The notes: generated by a model not told the origin, from the letters alone. Shown: positions 1-10,978, counted from the first letter of the stretch. The stretch: 64,000 nucleotides of DNA from Bufo bufo (GCF_905171765.1 NC_053397.1:115213295-115277294); one strand, 5' to 3'. Made by a program: numbers and translations.

Positions 1-234
1 ACCCAATATTACCCCCGTCCCTATAGTGATTCAGTATTTCACCACCTATCTATAATAGGAGGTTCGTTTTTTTTATACATCAGAGCATCTGAGCATATCG
101 ACCACTCTTGCTCATACCCATTTATTAATAAAGGTATCAAGTTTCCTAATTAAGCACGTTAATTTTCAATTTTCTTCCAACCTATTTTCCTACGTGTAAC
201 TTATCAATAGATATCCTCCCAAGTGTCTTCAAAT

Positions 235-1213
235 GGTTTTAAAGTCAGTATAAAACCGAGTCTGCTTATATAGAACCTACCAGTAGCCATTTGGCTCCAG
301 GAGAAGTATATGGTTGTCTCAGCGTGCATGTTGGTACTTGCATCCCTGGATCCGATGAAAGCTGTAATGGCACCGGACGGGGTTAAAAGCAGAGTGTGCT
401 TGGCGTGCATGCTGACCTGCATTCCCTGGACTTTGTGTGGCTTTCATGGCCCATAAACAGGTAGGAACTAGTGTTAGGGACCACTCAATAGAGGCGACCT
501 TGACGTGGTGAGTGGCTTATTACGCTTTGGCCAAAATGTACACCAATGCCTCATCCAGCATGGAGGCAGGACAGAATGCTGGATGCAGAGTGCTATCACA
601 TTTGTATTTTCCGTTTGTATATGTATTTCGCCATAGTGATGTGCACCTACATACAGGTTGTGCTGACTCAATCCCCCACATTTTTTCATTTGTAGTATAT
701 ATTGGAGGCGTGGCGATCTCCTTGGAGTCATGCACACCTGACCAGTCAATCTGTCCTGGAGGCTGGTTTTAAAGTCAGTATAAAACTGAGTCTGCTTATA
801 TAGAACCTACCAGTAGCCATTTGGCTCCAGGAGAAGTATATGGTGGGCTCAGCGTGCATGTTGGTACTTGCATCCCTGGATCCGATGAAAGCTGTAATGG
901 CACCGGACGGGGTTAAAAGCAGAGTGCGCTTGGCGTGCATGCTGACCTGCATTCCCCTGACTTTGTGTGGCTGTCATGGCCCATAAACAGGTAGGAACTA
1001 GTGTTAGGGACCACTCAATAGAGGCGACCTTGACGTGGTGAGTGGCTTATTACGCTTTGGCCAAAATGTACACCAATGCCTCATCCAGCATGGAGGCAGG
1101 GCAGAATGTCTGGATGCAGATGCTATCACATTTGTATTTTCCGTTTGTATATGTATTTCGCCATAGTGATGTGCTCCTACATACAGGTTGGTGCTGACTC
1201 AATCCCCCACATT
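235..1213. repeat. 530-bp tandem duplication, two copies
   Basis: Bases 235-764 recur at 765-1213 with few differences, giving a period of 530. The second copy is about 80 bp shorter and stops at a junction with the Gypsy fragment. Both copies share the same block beginning ggttttaaagtcagtataaa and the same CATGCTGACCTGCATTCCC stretch. I do not recognise the family. Open frames here simply repeat between the copies and carry no known motif. Bases 1-234 hold nothing I can identify. Confidence 0.85.
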
Positions 1214-1229
1214 GATTATCAATGAGATT

Positions 1230-2248
1230 GACCAGCGCTCCACTATCTACAAAAATCTCACAAACAATGTTCTTGCTGTCTAGCGCCACCCTGGCAGGTA
1301 GGATAAATTGGGAACTACAAGCAAACGGCAAACCTTCAATTTCCGCATCAACCTTGCCAATAGTAGAAATGGAATTTTTTTAGAGGGTTTTTTCTTTTAG
1401 TTTTTTTTTTATTACCCTCAGAAAACTCCATGAATCTCCTAGAGGGGCAAACATTAGCCAAATGATTTATACGCCCACAACAGAAACAAACCCTCCTCTG
1501 AGAGCTAAATCCTCTACTATCAGAGGCAAGCAAACCCAGCTGCATGGCCTCCTGCTCAGAGGGGATTGAGAGTCTGAGACCCCTGCGCACTGAATGAGAC
1601 AGCCCCACTGTCCTTGGGCTGAATATGACAGGAAGGAGTAGTCTCTCCTCTCTCTCTAAGACGCCTGTCAATACGAACAGCTAGAGACATGGCAGACTCC
1701 AACGAGGCAGGTCTCTCATGAAAAGCAAATGCATCTTTCAATCCCTCCGAAAGACCATGGCAAAATTGACTTCGGAGTGCAGCATCGTTCCAACCAGTAT
1801 CAGCTGCCCATCTCCGAAATTCAGAACAATATATCTCTGCGGACTGTTTACCCTGGCATAAAAGACGCAGTTTTAGATTCGGCCAGAGCAATAGGATCCG
1901 GGTCATCATATATCTTCCCAGGGCTACAAAAAAATTCATTTCACGGATCGGAGGGGCCGTGCCCCCACCGGCAGCGAAAAAGGCCCAAGACAAGCGTTAT
2001 CCCTGAGCAGCGAGAGTGATGATCCCCACCCTCTGCTTCTCATCACCAGAGGATTGGGGAACTAGGCGAAAATGGAGTTTCCAAGCCTCTCTAAAGCGAA
2101 ACATATTCTCACTACCCCAGAGAACGTAGGCGGAAGCGAGATCTTAGGCTCGGAACTAACTCCATGAACGCAAGTAAGAACCGTTCACTGAAACTGAGAC
2201 ACAGTTTTACCGGAGATCTGCTACCTTCAGTGAAAGACCTTGCATGCG
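1230..2248 (-). pseudogene. gag: Gypsy gag and start of protease, frameshifted
   Basis: The minus-strand reading starts at an ATG near 2248 and needs at least two frame changes. A central stretch containing EIYCSEFRRWAADTGWNDAA matches the capsid region of Ty3/Gypsy gag and lines up with the gag of the second Gypsy element in this window. A zinc knuckle follows (C-x2-C-x4-H-x4-C, in CFCCGRINHLANVC). A DSGA aspartic protease motif lies near 1250-1280. In the family, Gag packages the element RNA and the protease cleaves the polyprotein. This copy is broken by frameshifts and truncation and cannot encode either intact. Confidence 0.85.
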
Positions 2249-2302
2249 GTCAATCAAGGCTGAAACCGGATGCATGCTTAAGACGGTAATGGCGGTTAAT
2301 AA

Positions 2303-2830
2303 TGTCACGGATGATGTTGCAGATAGCTGTAAGTAATGAATAAATGTCCGACTGGCTTGATCGCAATCTAAGCAGCATATAGGTGACCCCTATAAAACCC
2401 TAAGAGCTCACCCTGACTGCTAAGCACATGCAAGGGTCTCAAAGGTAGACGATTGTATGCCCACGTACCTAAGACTGTGTGACACCTGAAAACCCTATAA
2501 TAGTGAGGGGACACGACCACCAGCTACCTGCACTTCATATGGAGGGAGTCAGGGTCACCTAGAATCAAGCCAGCAAGGAAACACAATACATGAAAGGACT
2601 TATCTGAACAAGCAGCAGCAGAAGCCTCCAGCAGTGAACACTTCATCCAGGAAGTAGTATAAACCGCAAAGTGAGGCAGTATGGGAGGGAATATAAAGGA
2701 AAGAGGATTAGTCTAAATAGGTGACACCTGGGAGAAGGAAATGAGATGAGAAAGTGAAACCAAAACAAAGAACATCATGCAAGAAGTAGAGAAGGACGTC
2801 TGTCAGACCTTTTCACAGAACTGGCGGTGA
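2303..2830 (-). repeat. 5' LTR of the truncated Gypsy element
   Basis: On the minus strand the block begins TGTCACCGCCAG and ends CCGTGACA, giving the TG...CA ends and the short inverted terminal match typical of LTRs. It is 528 bp long and lies directly upstream of the gag remnant. The segment just inside it, starting TTATTAACCGCC, is where a primer-binding site would lie. I could not assign it to a tRNA. Confidence 0.7.
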
Positions 2831-3006
2831 CAGTAGTGCTCCCGTCAAGCGGCCGCCAAAATCCAAATGCTATAACAAAGTGTCTCCTCCCACTGACGTC
2901 CGGCACATCCAATAAGCTGACTGCTGCTTGGGAGGCAGGATTGCTCACTGAGACAGTCAGCTGCACATCATGAAGGCCGGTCTTATGTGTACAGGTATTG
3001 AACCTA

Positions 3007-3929
3007 CAGTACAGACCTTCTCATCAAAGAGTTTTCTTATTTTCATGACTATGAAAGCATCAAAACTATGAATTAAACATTGTGGAATTATATACATAAC
3101 AAACAAGTGTTGAAACAATTGAAAATATGTCATATTCTAGGTTCTTCAAAGTAGCCACCTTTTGCTTTGATTACTGCTTTGCACACTCTTGGCATTCTCT
3201 TGATGAGCTTCAAGAGGTAGTCCCCTGAAAAGGTCTTCAACAGTCTTGAAGGAGTTCCCAGAGATGCTTAGCACTTGTTGGCCCTTTTGCCTTCACTCTG
3301 CGGTCCAGCTCACCCCAAACCATCTCGATTGGGTTCAGGTCCGGTGACTGTGGAGGCCAGGTCATCTGGCGCAGCACCCCATCACTCTCCTTCATGGTCA
3401 AATAGCCCTTACTTTCAAAGTATTCCAATTTTTCGGCTGACTGACTGACCTTCATTTATTAAAGTAATGATGGCCACTCGTTTTTCTTTACTTAGCTGTT
3501 TTTTTTTTTGCCATAATACAAATTCTAACAGTCTATTCAGTAGGACTATCAGCTGTGTATCCACCTGACTTCTCCTCAACGCAACTGATGGTCCCAACCC
3601 CATTTATAAGGCAAGAAATCCCACTTATTAAACCTGACAGGGCACACCTGTGAAGTGAAAACCATTTCTAGGGGACTACCTCTTGAAAGCTCATCAAGAG
3701 AATGCCAAGAGGTGTGCAAAGCAGTCATCAAAGCAAAAGGTGGCTACTTTGAAGAACCTAGAATATGACATATTTTCAGTTGTTTCACACTTGTTTGTTA
3801 TGTATATAATTCCACATGTGTTAATTCATAGTTTTGATGCCTTCAGTGTGAATCTACAATTTTCATAGTCATGAAAATAAAGAAAACTCTTTGAATGAGA
3901 AGGTGTGTCCAAACTTTTGGTCTGTACTG
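3007..3929 (-). mobile_element. Internally deleted Tc1-like transposon with TA target site
   Basis: The ends are inverted: CAGTACAGACC at the left and GGTCTGTACTG at the right, each flanked by TA (3005-3006 and 3930-3931), as expected for Tc1/mariner insertion. The right arm carries an AAACTTTTGGTCTG segment that the left arm lacks, so the left inverted repeat has a small internal deletion. At 923 bp the element is shorter than a full Tc1 of about 1.5 kb because the middle of the transposase is missing. Confidence 0.92.
3237..3603 (-). pseudogene. Tc1-like transposase remnant
   Basis: Two minus-strand pieces remain. The 5' piece (about 3415-3603) contains LSKEKRVAIITLINEGQSV, like the N-terminal helix-turn-helix of Tc1 transposases. 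The 3' piece (3237-3455) contains [19 protein letters not shown], the conserved end of the DDE catalytic domain including the final acidic residue region. The sequence between them, with the first two catalytic aspartates, is deleted, and the pieces are in different frames. It cannot encode an active cut-and-paste transposase. It lies entirely inside the inverted-repeat-bounded element. Confidence 0.9.
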
Positions 3930-3931
3930 TA

Positions 3932-4559
3932 TGTATTACAGGAATTAGGCGGCGGATTTCCAATATTTATAAGGCGATCCAAAAACTGGGGGCAATGTAA
4001 AACCAGGTCCCTAAAAGGGGAGAGATGAATAAACTATACTTCATATGACTCCTGACATATCCACAATCTCAAAACCAAATTGGCCATAAAGGCATTGTAT
4101 TTACATGAAAAGCGACATATATACATAAAAATAAGTATAGGGACAAAAATGAACCACAAGAGCAAGAAATGTGTTCAACTCTCTATCACTCAAATCATTA
4201 TTACCTGCAAATATATGTGTCCACCTCATATTCAGTAATTAAGTGAAAAGGGCCACATAGTACTAGATGATGAAAGCTACATAACAACATATGTCATATC
4301 AAGGGACTAACTAATGCAGGCACTATAGAGAGAGCTTATGGTGTAAGACCATGATTCTACTCATTGCAGCATCACTTAACGTCCTAATGTACAGATGTAA
4401 TTTCTTTCAATAATGTGAATTACCAATTGGAGTTAGATTATACAAAAGCACAACAATTATTAACAAAATAGCCCTCCTAGATTCATAAGATGGATCTCTG
4501 TCCATCCATGGTCTAGCTATCACATAACAAAGGTGACTACACCTCCACTAAAGCTTCAC
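3932..4559. other. No recognisable feature
   Basis: A/T-rich sequence without a convincing reading frame, RNA gene or repeat structure that I can identify. Confidence 0.5.
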
Positions 4560-4643
4560 AAGAAACAGCTATATGAGATGTGGTTGTTTAAAGAGGACCT
4601 TTCATCGGTTCAAACATTGTGAACCAAGTATCATGACATATAC

Positions 4644-4693
4644 AGCGGCGCCCAGGGATCTCACTTCACTTACTATTATCCCTGGGCGCCGCT
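4644..4693. repeat. GC-rich perfect hairpin inside an interspersed repeat
   Basis: AGCGGCGCCCAGGGAT at 4644-4659 is followed after 18 bases by its exact reverse complement at 4678-4693. The hairpin sits in a moderately GC-rich block (about 4565-4850) that resembles the body of a dispersed frog repeat rather than host sequence. The class of that repeat is unclear. Confidence 0.7.
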
Positions 4694-4819
4694 CCGTCTC
4701 CTCCGTTATGTCCTCTGGTATGTTTGGGGACTTGGTTATAGTAGGAGGAGACTGCCCTTGTTTTGCTGGGCGTCTCCTCCTCCTAGGCTGTATCGCTGGC
4801 CAATCGCAGCGCACATCTC

Positions 4820-5261
4820 ACAGCCTGGGAGCTGCAGGATATGTGATAATTGGTCTCTCTCCGACCAGATGTCCAACATCCGGATTAGCACGTAAAATAC
4901 CCCAGAATTCCGACAGCACCCCCCTCACAGCCTCATGGGAGTTATCAAAGTTTTCTATAATGCGAATCTGTTCAGATGATTCATCCCTTACTCGCGGGTT
5001 TAATAAAGATGCTCTCTCCTGACTAAGGGCATGTTGATATGCCTGTTTGATAACTCTGTCAGGATACCACTGGAATGTAACCAGGGGGACATATATTTGA
5101 CTATAGTCAAAAACAAAGTAAGGCGCTTGAACTAGAAACTGAGCCCTCATCCTCAGAGGGCGAGTCTGATTGTGGTACAAACAAAGCACAACAATTTTTG
5201 CCAAATCAATCAGCCCCATCCAGAATATTTTTTCTTTCTTATGTTTACGGATTAATTTCAT
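4820..5261 (-). pseudogene. Penelope-like element reverse transcriptase, C-terminal fragment
   Basis: The minus-strand frame contains QAYQHALSQERASLLNP and, further on, SEFWGILRANPDVGHLV followed by PIITYPAAPRL. A W-x-I-L-x-x-D/N-P stretch followed by an R/A-P-x-L block is how I recognise the region between the reverse transcriptase and the GIY-YIG endonuclease in Penelope-like elements. In the family the protein copies the element RNA by target-primed synthesis. Here the catalytic core and the endonuclease are missing. The fragment joins an unrelated GC-rich repeat near 4820. A decayed hammerhead-like motif about 0.9 kb away may belong to the same insertion. The family call is from remembered motifs, so it is moderately certain. 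Confidence 0.65.
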
Positions 5262-5329
5262 TAATAGGTTTAGAGCACCTTTAAATATTATTAAGCGCTG
5301 TTTTTTTTAAAAAGAAGTTGATGTTTTCA

Positions 5330-5690
5330 ATTCATTATGCACTTAAAAATTGTGTTTGCTTTTGCATACATGCACTTTATTATAAATTAGGCACTTTTAG
5401 CTTGGAATACACAGATGCACTTTATTTCAGCATTGGTTTGCACTTTAAAATGCATTTTATACAATTATATGTTGGTTCCAGTTTTATTCAGGGAAAGCAC
5501 TGTGTACTTTACCCAGTGCACTTTAAAATGTAGTTTATATTATTACATATTGGTTCCTGTCTTATAAATTAGGGACAGCACCTTGCACTTTATTTAGTCT
5601 ACTTTAAAAATGTATTTTATATAATTATATGTGGGTTCCCGTTCTATAAATTAGAGATAGCACTTTGCACTTTATTTAGTATTTATTAAC
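5330..5690. repeat. A/T-rich tandem repeat, about 105-110 bp unit
   Basis: Blocks reading ataattatatgttggttcc, followed by a tataaattaggga-type stretch and gcactttattta, recur three to four times with drift. They lie next to the Penelope-like fragment. No coding content is seen. Confidence 0.7.
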
Positions 5691-6149
5691 TGTTAATTAT
5701 GTATTTTCAAATTCACATTTTATAATGCATTGTCATCATTCTTGAGAGCGGTACATTAAATCCACAATTATCTATGAATTATTATCCCTGAGAGCCAAAT
5801 GGCAATAATATGGTCTTCCGTATAGATACGAAATTGATCTTTATGGATAGTTCCTTGTCCTCTGATACACAGGTCACCAGTGCGCATGGCCACTCTGTCC
5901 GCCCGTCTGCTTCCGCCCTTCTCCTATTTGGATTGGATGCGAGCGATGGCAATCTGCGCTTCCACATATTGATTGCCCTCTCTGGCGTCGGCCTCAGGGT
6001 GAGGGCGGAAGCAAGATGACGTGACGGAATATGATTGGTCATGCGCCGCATTCGTGATGACTGGGTGTAATGGATATCACATGATTACAGTCCTGACTTG
6101 CTATTGGTATGGCTCCCTTTTGAAGCAATCACTTTCACCTATTCAACCA

Positions 6150-6195
6150 CGCCTCCCGAGGAAGCCATAATACGCAAAACGCGCTTCGAGGAGCG
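6150..6195 (+). ncRNA. Decayed hammerhead-like ribozyme motif
   Basis: The order CCGAGGA, a short hairpin AGCC...CGC, AAAACGCG and then CTTCGAGG parallels the hammerhead core order (CUGANGA, stem II, GAAA, stem III). Two core positions differ: CUGA reads CCGA, and GAAA reads AAAA. It resembles the better motifs at 25867, 30451 and 48136. It would be inactive if it is a hammerhead, and it is listed because it shares their layout. Confidence 0.3.
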
Positions 6196-6439
6196 CCACC
6201 ACCTCTATACCCTCCGTTTACAATTAGGTATGTCTATTACATGTTTAAATTTAGGACATATGTATATATAGTTAGGCATTTTTTCTGTCACCCACAGGAA
6301 CGATTCTAGGTGATCCCATAGCACATAAAGGAGCATGCATCATATATTTTAGCTGTGGGTCTGTTTCGTATAGGGTCACTAATAACACTATGAACTGCCT
6401 ATCTTTTCCTATTTTATTTATGTTCTGAGGGAGCTTTAG

Positions 6440-7215
6440 CGATTTCACACTCTTTCGGAGTGTACCATAATAAAAATAAAAAAAATAAAAACCAAAAACC
6501 AGTGTTGGCTACCTCGTCCTCCTACACCGCTACGTCCACCGCCTCCTAAAACTCCTACTCCATATGGAACTCCACCTCATAAATTAAATTCTTATTTTTT
6601 TATTTGTACGTATTTTATGTCATTTCACTACTTTGTCAGTTACATTTTCTGGTGAAATTCAGCAATTTTTGGGTGTGATTTACCACTGCTATACCTATTA
6701 GACCGGTAAAAAAAAAAAATTGTCAGTTACATTTTCAGGTGAAATTCATCAATTTTTGGGTGTGATGTACCACTGCTATACCTATTAGACCGGTAAAAAA
6801 ATAAAATAAAAATTGTCTGTTACATTTTCGGGTGAAATTCACAAATTTTTGGCTGTAATATACCCCTTCTCTACCTAATCGACAGCTTAATAAATTTCAA
6901 TAATTTTTATTTTACATTTTCGGGTGACAATAAACAATTGTTTTCTGTCATAGACCCCTGCTCTACCAAGTAGACAGGTTAATAAATTTCTGTAATTTTT
7001 CTGTTACATTCTTGGGTTGACATTATACAATTTTAGACGTGAATAACCCCTCGCTCTGCATAGGTAAAAGGGAATAAAATTTCTGGAATTCTTCTTTAAT
7101 TGATGCCACCTCCTTTGATTCAATGCTTAAACTTTAACAAGTTGTACCACATTTGCGCTTCAATAATTTGTCCCACATTTCCGCTTTACTCATTTGGCCA
7201 ACATTTGCGCTTCAA
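6440..7215 (+). mobile_element. hAT 3'-end fragment with subterminal repeats
   Basis: The segment aligns by eye with the 3' untranslated part of the hAT element at 57361-57840. Shared blocks include CCTACTCCATATGGA and the A/T-rich stretch before it. From 6640, units of about 80-90 bp recur, each with a gtgaaattca...atttttgg...gtgatttaccactgctatacc pattern. Such subterminal repeats are typical of hAT ends. No transposase coding remains here, and the fragment points opposite to the hAT 5' end at 7991-9251. Confidence 0.75.
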
Positions 7216-7220
7216 TACTT

Positions 7221-7740
7221 TGTCCCAGACAGGGAAGAGTTCCAGGTGGCTAGTAGTGCAGTCTAGCCTGCCTGAAGTTCCTGAGCCTCTGTTAGCTCAT
7301 AAGATTAACCCCAAGGGAAGAGTTTGCCTCCTGGGAGAAACCTACAGTTCCCACAAGCAGAGCAGAGCCAGTGTTCCAGCTAAACAAGTAAGCTGAAGGG
7401 CAGAAGAATCATTTATTTAAAGCAAGGGATATATACCTGAGGAAGATTGTTTACCAAGGATAAAAGCCAGCATTAGGGCATATGGGCCTTGGAATATAGC
7501 CAGCCAGAACAACTGAGGAATAGTGCAGCCTGGTCTGGAGTGTTGATTTTACCCTCTGAGTATCTTGCAAAGAACATTATCTGCCATTTATAAAAAAGCC
7601 TGCTAATCGTTACTGCTGCAATGTGGAACTGAACCTGAATTGTACAAAGTTGAACTGTTTCTCAGTAAAGCAAAGTTTGGTTCACCATACCATCGTGTTC
7701 CTCATTTACTACAACTAGAAATCGGTGTGCCACCGTTACA
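7221..7740 (+). repeat. Possible LTR
   Basis: The block starts TGTCCCAGACAGG, ends CCACCGTTACA, and has a cagtaaagc polyadenylation-like signal near its 3' side, as an LTR would. It interrupts two hAT pieces. I see no matching target-site duplication and the left edge falls in hAT-like sequence, so the boundaries are uncertain. The adjoining 7741-7990 sequence has no recognisable coding motif. Confidence 0.4.
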
Positions 7741-7990
7741 GGCACTGGCGTCACGTTTCTTAAAGGGACCTTGCCCCAGGTACATTAAACACCGGCAACA
7801 TCCAGGGCACCTCATCCACCATCAGGCCTGGTCCCTATATACAGAGTGTGCCCCAGAGGACCCCTGTGCTAGCCTCTCCTTCACTGCTGTATGCCTGCCC
7901 AGGGTTTTCCTACAGAACTGTGAGTAACCCTCGCTTGCCCATTAACCGTGACCTCACAATCGCAATACCCTGCAGGTCTGGCGTGCTGCA

Positions 7991-9251
7991 GTTGTGCGTC
8001 AGTGCATTCTATGTCTTCCACCCCTGGGGAAGGGCTAGGTGGATGCCCTTGGGAAACCCTGCCAGCAGAATCTTCAAACAGCATAAGAGACTGCTGCATG
8101 ACTTGAGGCTCAGACAGGTTCCCCGATATGCACGGGGGTGATGTGACAGACTGATGGGCATGGGTTTCAGGCGCCACCTGTGCGCTTTCTGCAGAAGACT
8201 GGGTGGGAGATAATGTGAACGTGCAGGATCCACTGTCGGCCACCCAATTGACTAGCGCCTGTACTTGCTCAGGCCTTACCATCCTTAGAACGGCATTAGG
8301 CCCGACCAAATATCGCTGTAGATTCTGGCGGCTACTGGGACCTGAGGTAGTAGTTTCAGCAGGACGTGTAGCTGTGGCAGAACGGCCACGTCCTCTCCCT
8401 GCACCAGAGGCTCCACCAACACCACCACCACGACCGCGTCCCTTATTAGATGTTTGCCTCATAGTTAGCGTTCACAAAGCAAAGTAAAAAGTGGTTAAGT
8501 CTGTTAAAAATAATTAACCGCCAATAAAAACCCTGATGTAGGGTATTGCACTAATAATTTTTTTAAAACTCTATATGACAGCGGTATTTGAGGCCTAAAT
8601 GTGACAGTCACTTATGCATGTCTAATCCCAGATGTGCAGTATATTAGAGGGTTTTTTCACCCCAGTAAGCAAAAAGATGTATTTCTGGCCTAAATGTGAC
8701 ACTCACTTATGCACGTCTAATCCTAGATGTGCACTATATGAGTAAGCAAAAAGCTGTATTTCTGGACTTGCAGACATGCAGATATTCTGTGCTGGTGCAC
8801 TATCGTTGCATAAAATGGCTGCAGTAGTTGGCTCAGGGCAGGCTTAAAAAAATTGTGCACTGCACCCACAAAACACATTTGCTGTAGATCGCTGAGTAAA
8901 ATAAGCAGTTCTTGATAAGATTTCTCCCTGATCTCTACCTCACAGCAGCTGCAGCCTCTCCCTACACTAATCCGAGCAGAGTGACAGGCGGCGCTAGGTG
9001 ACTCCAGCTTAAATAGAGGCTGGGTCACATGCTGCAGTTGGCCAATCACAGCCATGCCAATAGTAGGCATGGCTGTGATGGCCATTTGGGGCAAGTAGTA
9101 TGACGCTTGTTGATTGGCTGCTGTGCAGACTTCCAAAAAGCACCAAGAAAGCGCCGAACACCGAACCCGAACTTTTACGTAAATGTTCGGGTTCGGGTCC
9201 GGTTGCCGAAAAACCTAAAGTTCGGTACGGACCCGGGTTCGCTCAACTCTA
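7991..9251 (-). mobile_element. hAT element, 5' end fragment
   Basis: On the minus strand the piece starts at 9251 with TAGAGTTGAGCGAACCCGGG, the same terminal type as the elements ending at 35647 and 61295. It contains GTTCGGGTTCGGGT near the end, two units of a 97-bp repeat (8591 and 8688), and the first part of a transposase. It breaks at about 7991, where LTR-like sequence begins. An 8-bp target copy would be 9252-9259 (gtcataac), but the partner copy is not present. Confidence 0.85.
7993..8462 (-). pseudogene. hAT transposase N-terminal segment
   Basis: The frame starts at an ATG ending at 8462 and runs about 155 codons before leaving homologous sequence. It has a Gly/Arg-rich start (GRGRGGG), then NLQRYLVGPNAVLRMVRP, then a VNWVADSGS...FTLSPTQSS block. 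It matches the beginning of the transposase at 40221-43625 almost residue for residue. The BED finger and catalytic domain are absent because the element is truncated. I do not recognise this N-terminal region as a known domain. Confidence 0.85.
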
Positions 9252-9427
9252 GTCATAACTTCAGTCTCACATAACAAGGCTATTACTGTATATGCAGCCC
9301 CCTGAGGAAGAAATACATATTCACCTTTGGCTCACCACAGGTAAATGCACACGTATTATTAAAGGCTTTCTCCAGAAAATAAAATGATTTATTAGGACTG
9401 GGCGAGTGTAGCCATGCATTGGGCTTA

Positions 9428-9735
9428 GGGCTCTTTAACACGAGCGGATCCTGTGCAGGTAATCCGCTGCGTGAAAGAGTGTCAAGCCCCTTTCAGGACA
9501 GCAGAGACACAGAGCGTTAACATGATTGATAATGCTCTTTGCCTCTCTGATCTTATTACTACAAAATCACGGTGACAACTTTATCTCACTGTGATTTTGC
9601 AGTAAAAAGATCACAGAGAGGCAAAGAGCATTATTAATCATGTTAATGCTCTGTGTGTCTGCTGTCCGGAACGAGGCTTGGCTGTCTTTCACGCAGCGGA
9701 TTAACCGCACAACATTCGATCGTGTGAAAGAGCCC
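9428..9735. mobile_element. Palindromic MITE with TTA target duplication
   Basis: Starts GGGCTCTTTAACACGAGCGG and ends CGTGTGAAAGAGCCC, with TTA on both sides (9425-9427 and 9736-9738). Most of its 308 bp is an inverted repeat around the centre near 9580, including GCAAAGAGCATTA arms. A 3-bp TTA duplication suggests PIF/Harbinger-type mobilisation. No coding capacity. Confidence 0.85.
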
Positions 9736-9738
9736 TTA

Positions 9739-10052
9739 GTGTAAAAAAAATCTGCTGCCTCTTTGTAAAAATCAAAGTTTGCACTAGGGCCCATAACACT
9801 CTAGTTTCGCCACTGCCTGTGTGAGAATATAGAGCATAGAGCCCTATTAAAACTCTGGTCTCTGCCAGTATCAACACTGTGAAGTACTATATTATGTGCA
9901 TATGACAGCTGAGATAACTGCTCTGCTACAGTGCTTCGGAAAGAAGTCCACTTCACTCTATACTCACAAGGTGAAGTTTTTTTTCGAATGACACTCCTCC
10001 CTCATAGCAGCATACATCTGGTCCTCCTCCCTACCCTTCAGCTTATGAATAC
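9739..10052. other. No recognisable feature
   Basis: Spacer between the MITE and the next hAT-type element. I see no coding, RNA or repeat signal. Confidence 0.45.
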
Positions 10053-10294
10053 AAGATGAGTAGTGTTGATCGAGCACCAAAGTGCTCGTGTGCTTAAGTA
10101 GAACACTTTGCGATGCTTGGGTAATCTACTGAGCACAATGGAAGAACCCCAGGCACCCCCTGCTCTGAAGAGGGGAGGGTATTGGGACTCTAGTTCAGCT
10201 TAGGAGTCCCTGCTCTGACTCCATATATAGCTATATCCATATATGAAGTCAGTGCTTGGGGTCACCCCAGTGTATTTAAATCTAATTTCTGAAA

Positions 10295-10367
10295 AGTTTC
10301 TGGCAGGATTTGAACTGCCAATGTTGTACATTAGAAGCAAGGACCTTATCCACTCAGCTATAAAGCT
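10295..10367 (-). other. tRNA-like module 1 with perfect A and B boxes
   Basis: On the minus strand, TAGCTGAGTGG (10360-10350) fits the pol III A box consensus and GTTCAAATC (10315-10307) fits the B box consensus at every position. The start-to-start spacing is 45, the spacing of ordinary tRNA genes. The T-arm stem GGCAG/CTGCC is intact, but with an 8-base loop. The acceptor stem pairs poorly, so this is tRNA-like rather than a functional tRNA. It could act as an internal pol III promoter. Confidence 0.6.
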
Positions 10368-10470
10368 GAATGCGAAAACTGTGTCAGAAAAACCTCATAG
10401 TAGTCTCTGATCTAGTGAGTATTCCTCTTCAGCAGAATATTTTTTTTATATTTCTGTGCAGATTAACATG

Positions 10471-10545
10471 TAGCTCTATAGTGTAGTGGTTAACATCCTT
10501 GCCTCTAATGTACAAGATTGGGAGTTTGAATCCTGGTAGACACAT
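10471..10545 (+). other. tRNA-like module 2
   Basis: The A box is TAGTGTAGTGG at 10479-10489 and perfect. The B box GTTTGAATC at 10524-10532 has one mismatch. Spacing is 45. The order resembles the vertebrate tRNA-Val and tRNA-Glu type TAGTGTAGTGGTTA. The anticodon arm and acceptor are degenerate. Confidence 0.55.
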
Positions 10546-10639
10546 TTCAGAAATAGAGATTACATTTATATATTTTATATTTTTTTTAGTAATTATAAAA
10601 AATGTATGGCACAAAATAAATGTGTAATTACAAAAAAAT

Positions 10640-10680
10640 AAATAAAAATTATATATATATATATATATATAATCATACTT
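10640..10680. repeat. (TA)n tract at the centre of the palindrome
   Basis: A run of alternating TA at about 10650-10670 sits between the two inverted halves of the element and would be the loop of the folded structure. Confidence 0.8.
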
Positions 10681-10807
10681 CTGATATATATGAATGCATA
10701 ATATGTGGGAAACTACTACTGTTGTTTTTATCCATAATATTTTTACATATAATATATGATAATATATGTAAAAATATTATGGCTAAAAACTATATAAATA
10801 AATGTTT

Positions 10808-10880
10808 CTGCCAGGATTCAAAGTCCCAACCTTGTACATTAGAGGCAAGGATGTTAACTACTACACTATAAAGCTACATG
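10808..10880 (-). other. tRNA-like module 3
   Basis: Inverted counterpart of module 2. The A box region is TAGTGTAGTAG (10868-10858, one mismatch) and the B box region CTTTGAATC (10823-10815, two mismatches). Spacing is again 45. Confidence 0.5.
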
Positions 10881-10978
10881 TTAACCTGCACAGAAATATA
10901 AAATAAGTCTTTTGCTAAATATGAATATTCACTACATCAGAAACTACTATGAGGTTTTTCTGACACAGTTTAGAATTC

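Larger units (their letters stand above)
1214..2830 (-). mobile_element. Truncated Ty3/Gypsy retrotransposon, 5' end only
   Basis: Read on the minus strand, this piece has a 5' LTR (2303-2830), a leader, a gag region and the first part of an aspartic protease. It then stops at the 530-bp repeat near 1214. Reverse transcriptase, integrase and a 3' LTR are absent. The order and motifs match Ty3/Gypsy elements. It is related to, but clearly diverged from, the fuller element at 20156-25167. Confidence 0.85.

Noticed and set aside
4573..5022. 149-codon plus-strand frame
   Set aside because: Overlaps a GC-rich repeat hairpin and the antisense of the Penelope-like fragment. No motif on this strand.
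10471..10545. Functional tRNA gene
   Set aside because: Promoter boxes are good, but the acceptor and anticodon arms do not pair properly, and the module is part of a repeated palindromic transposon.
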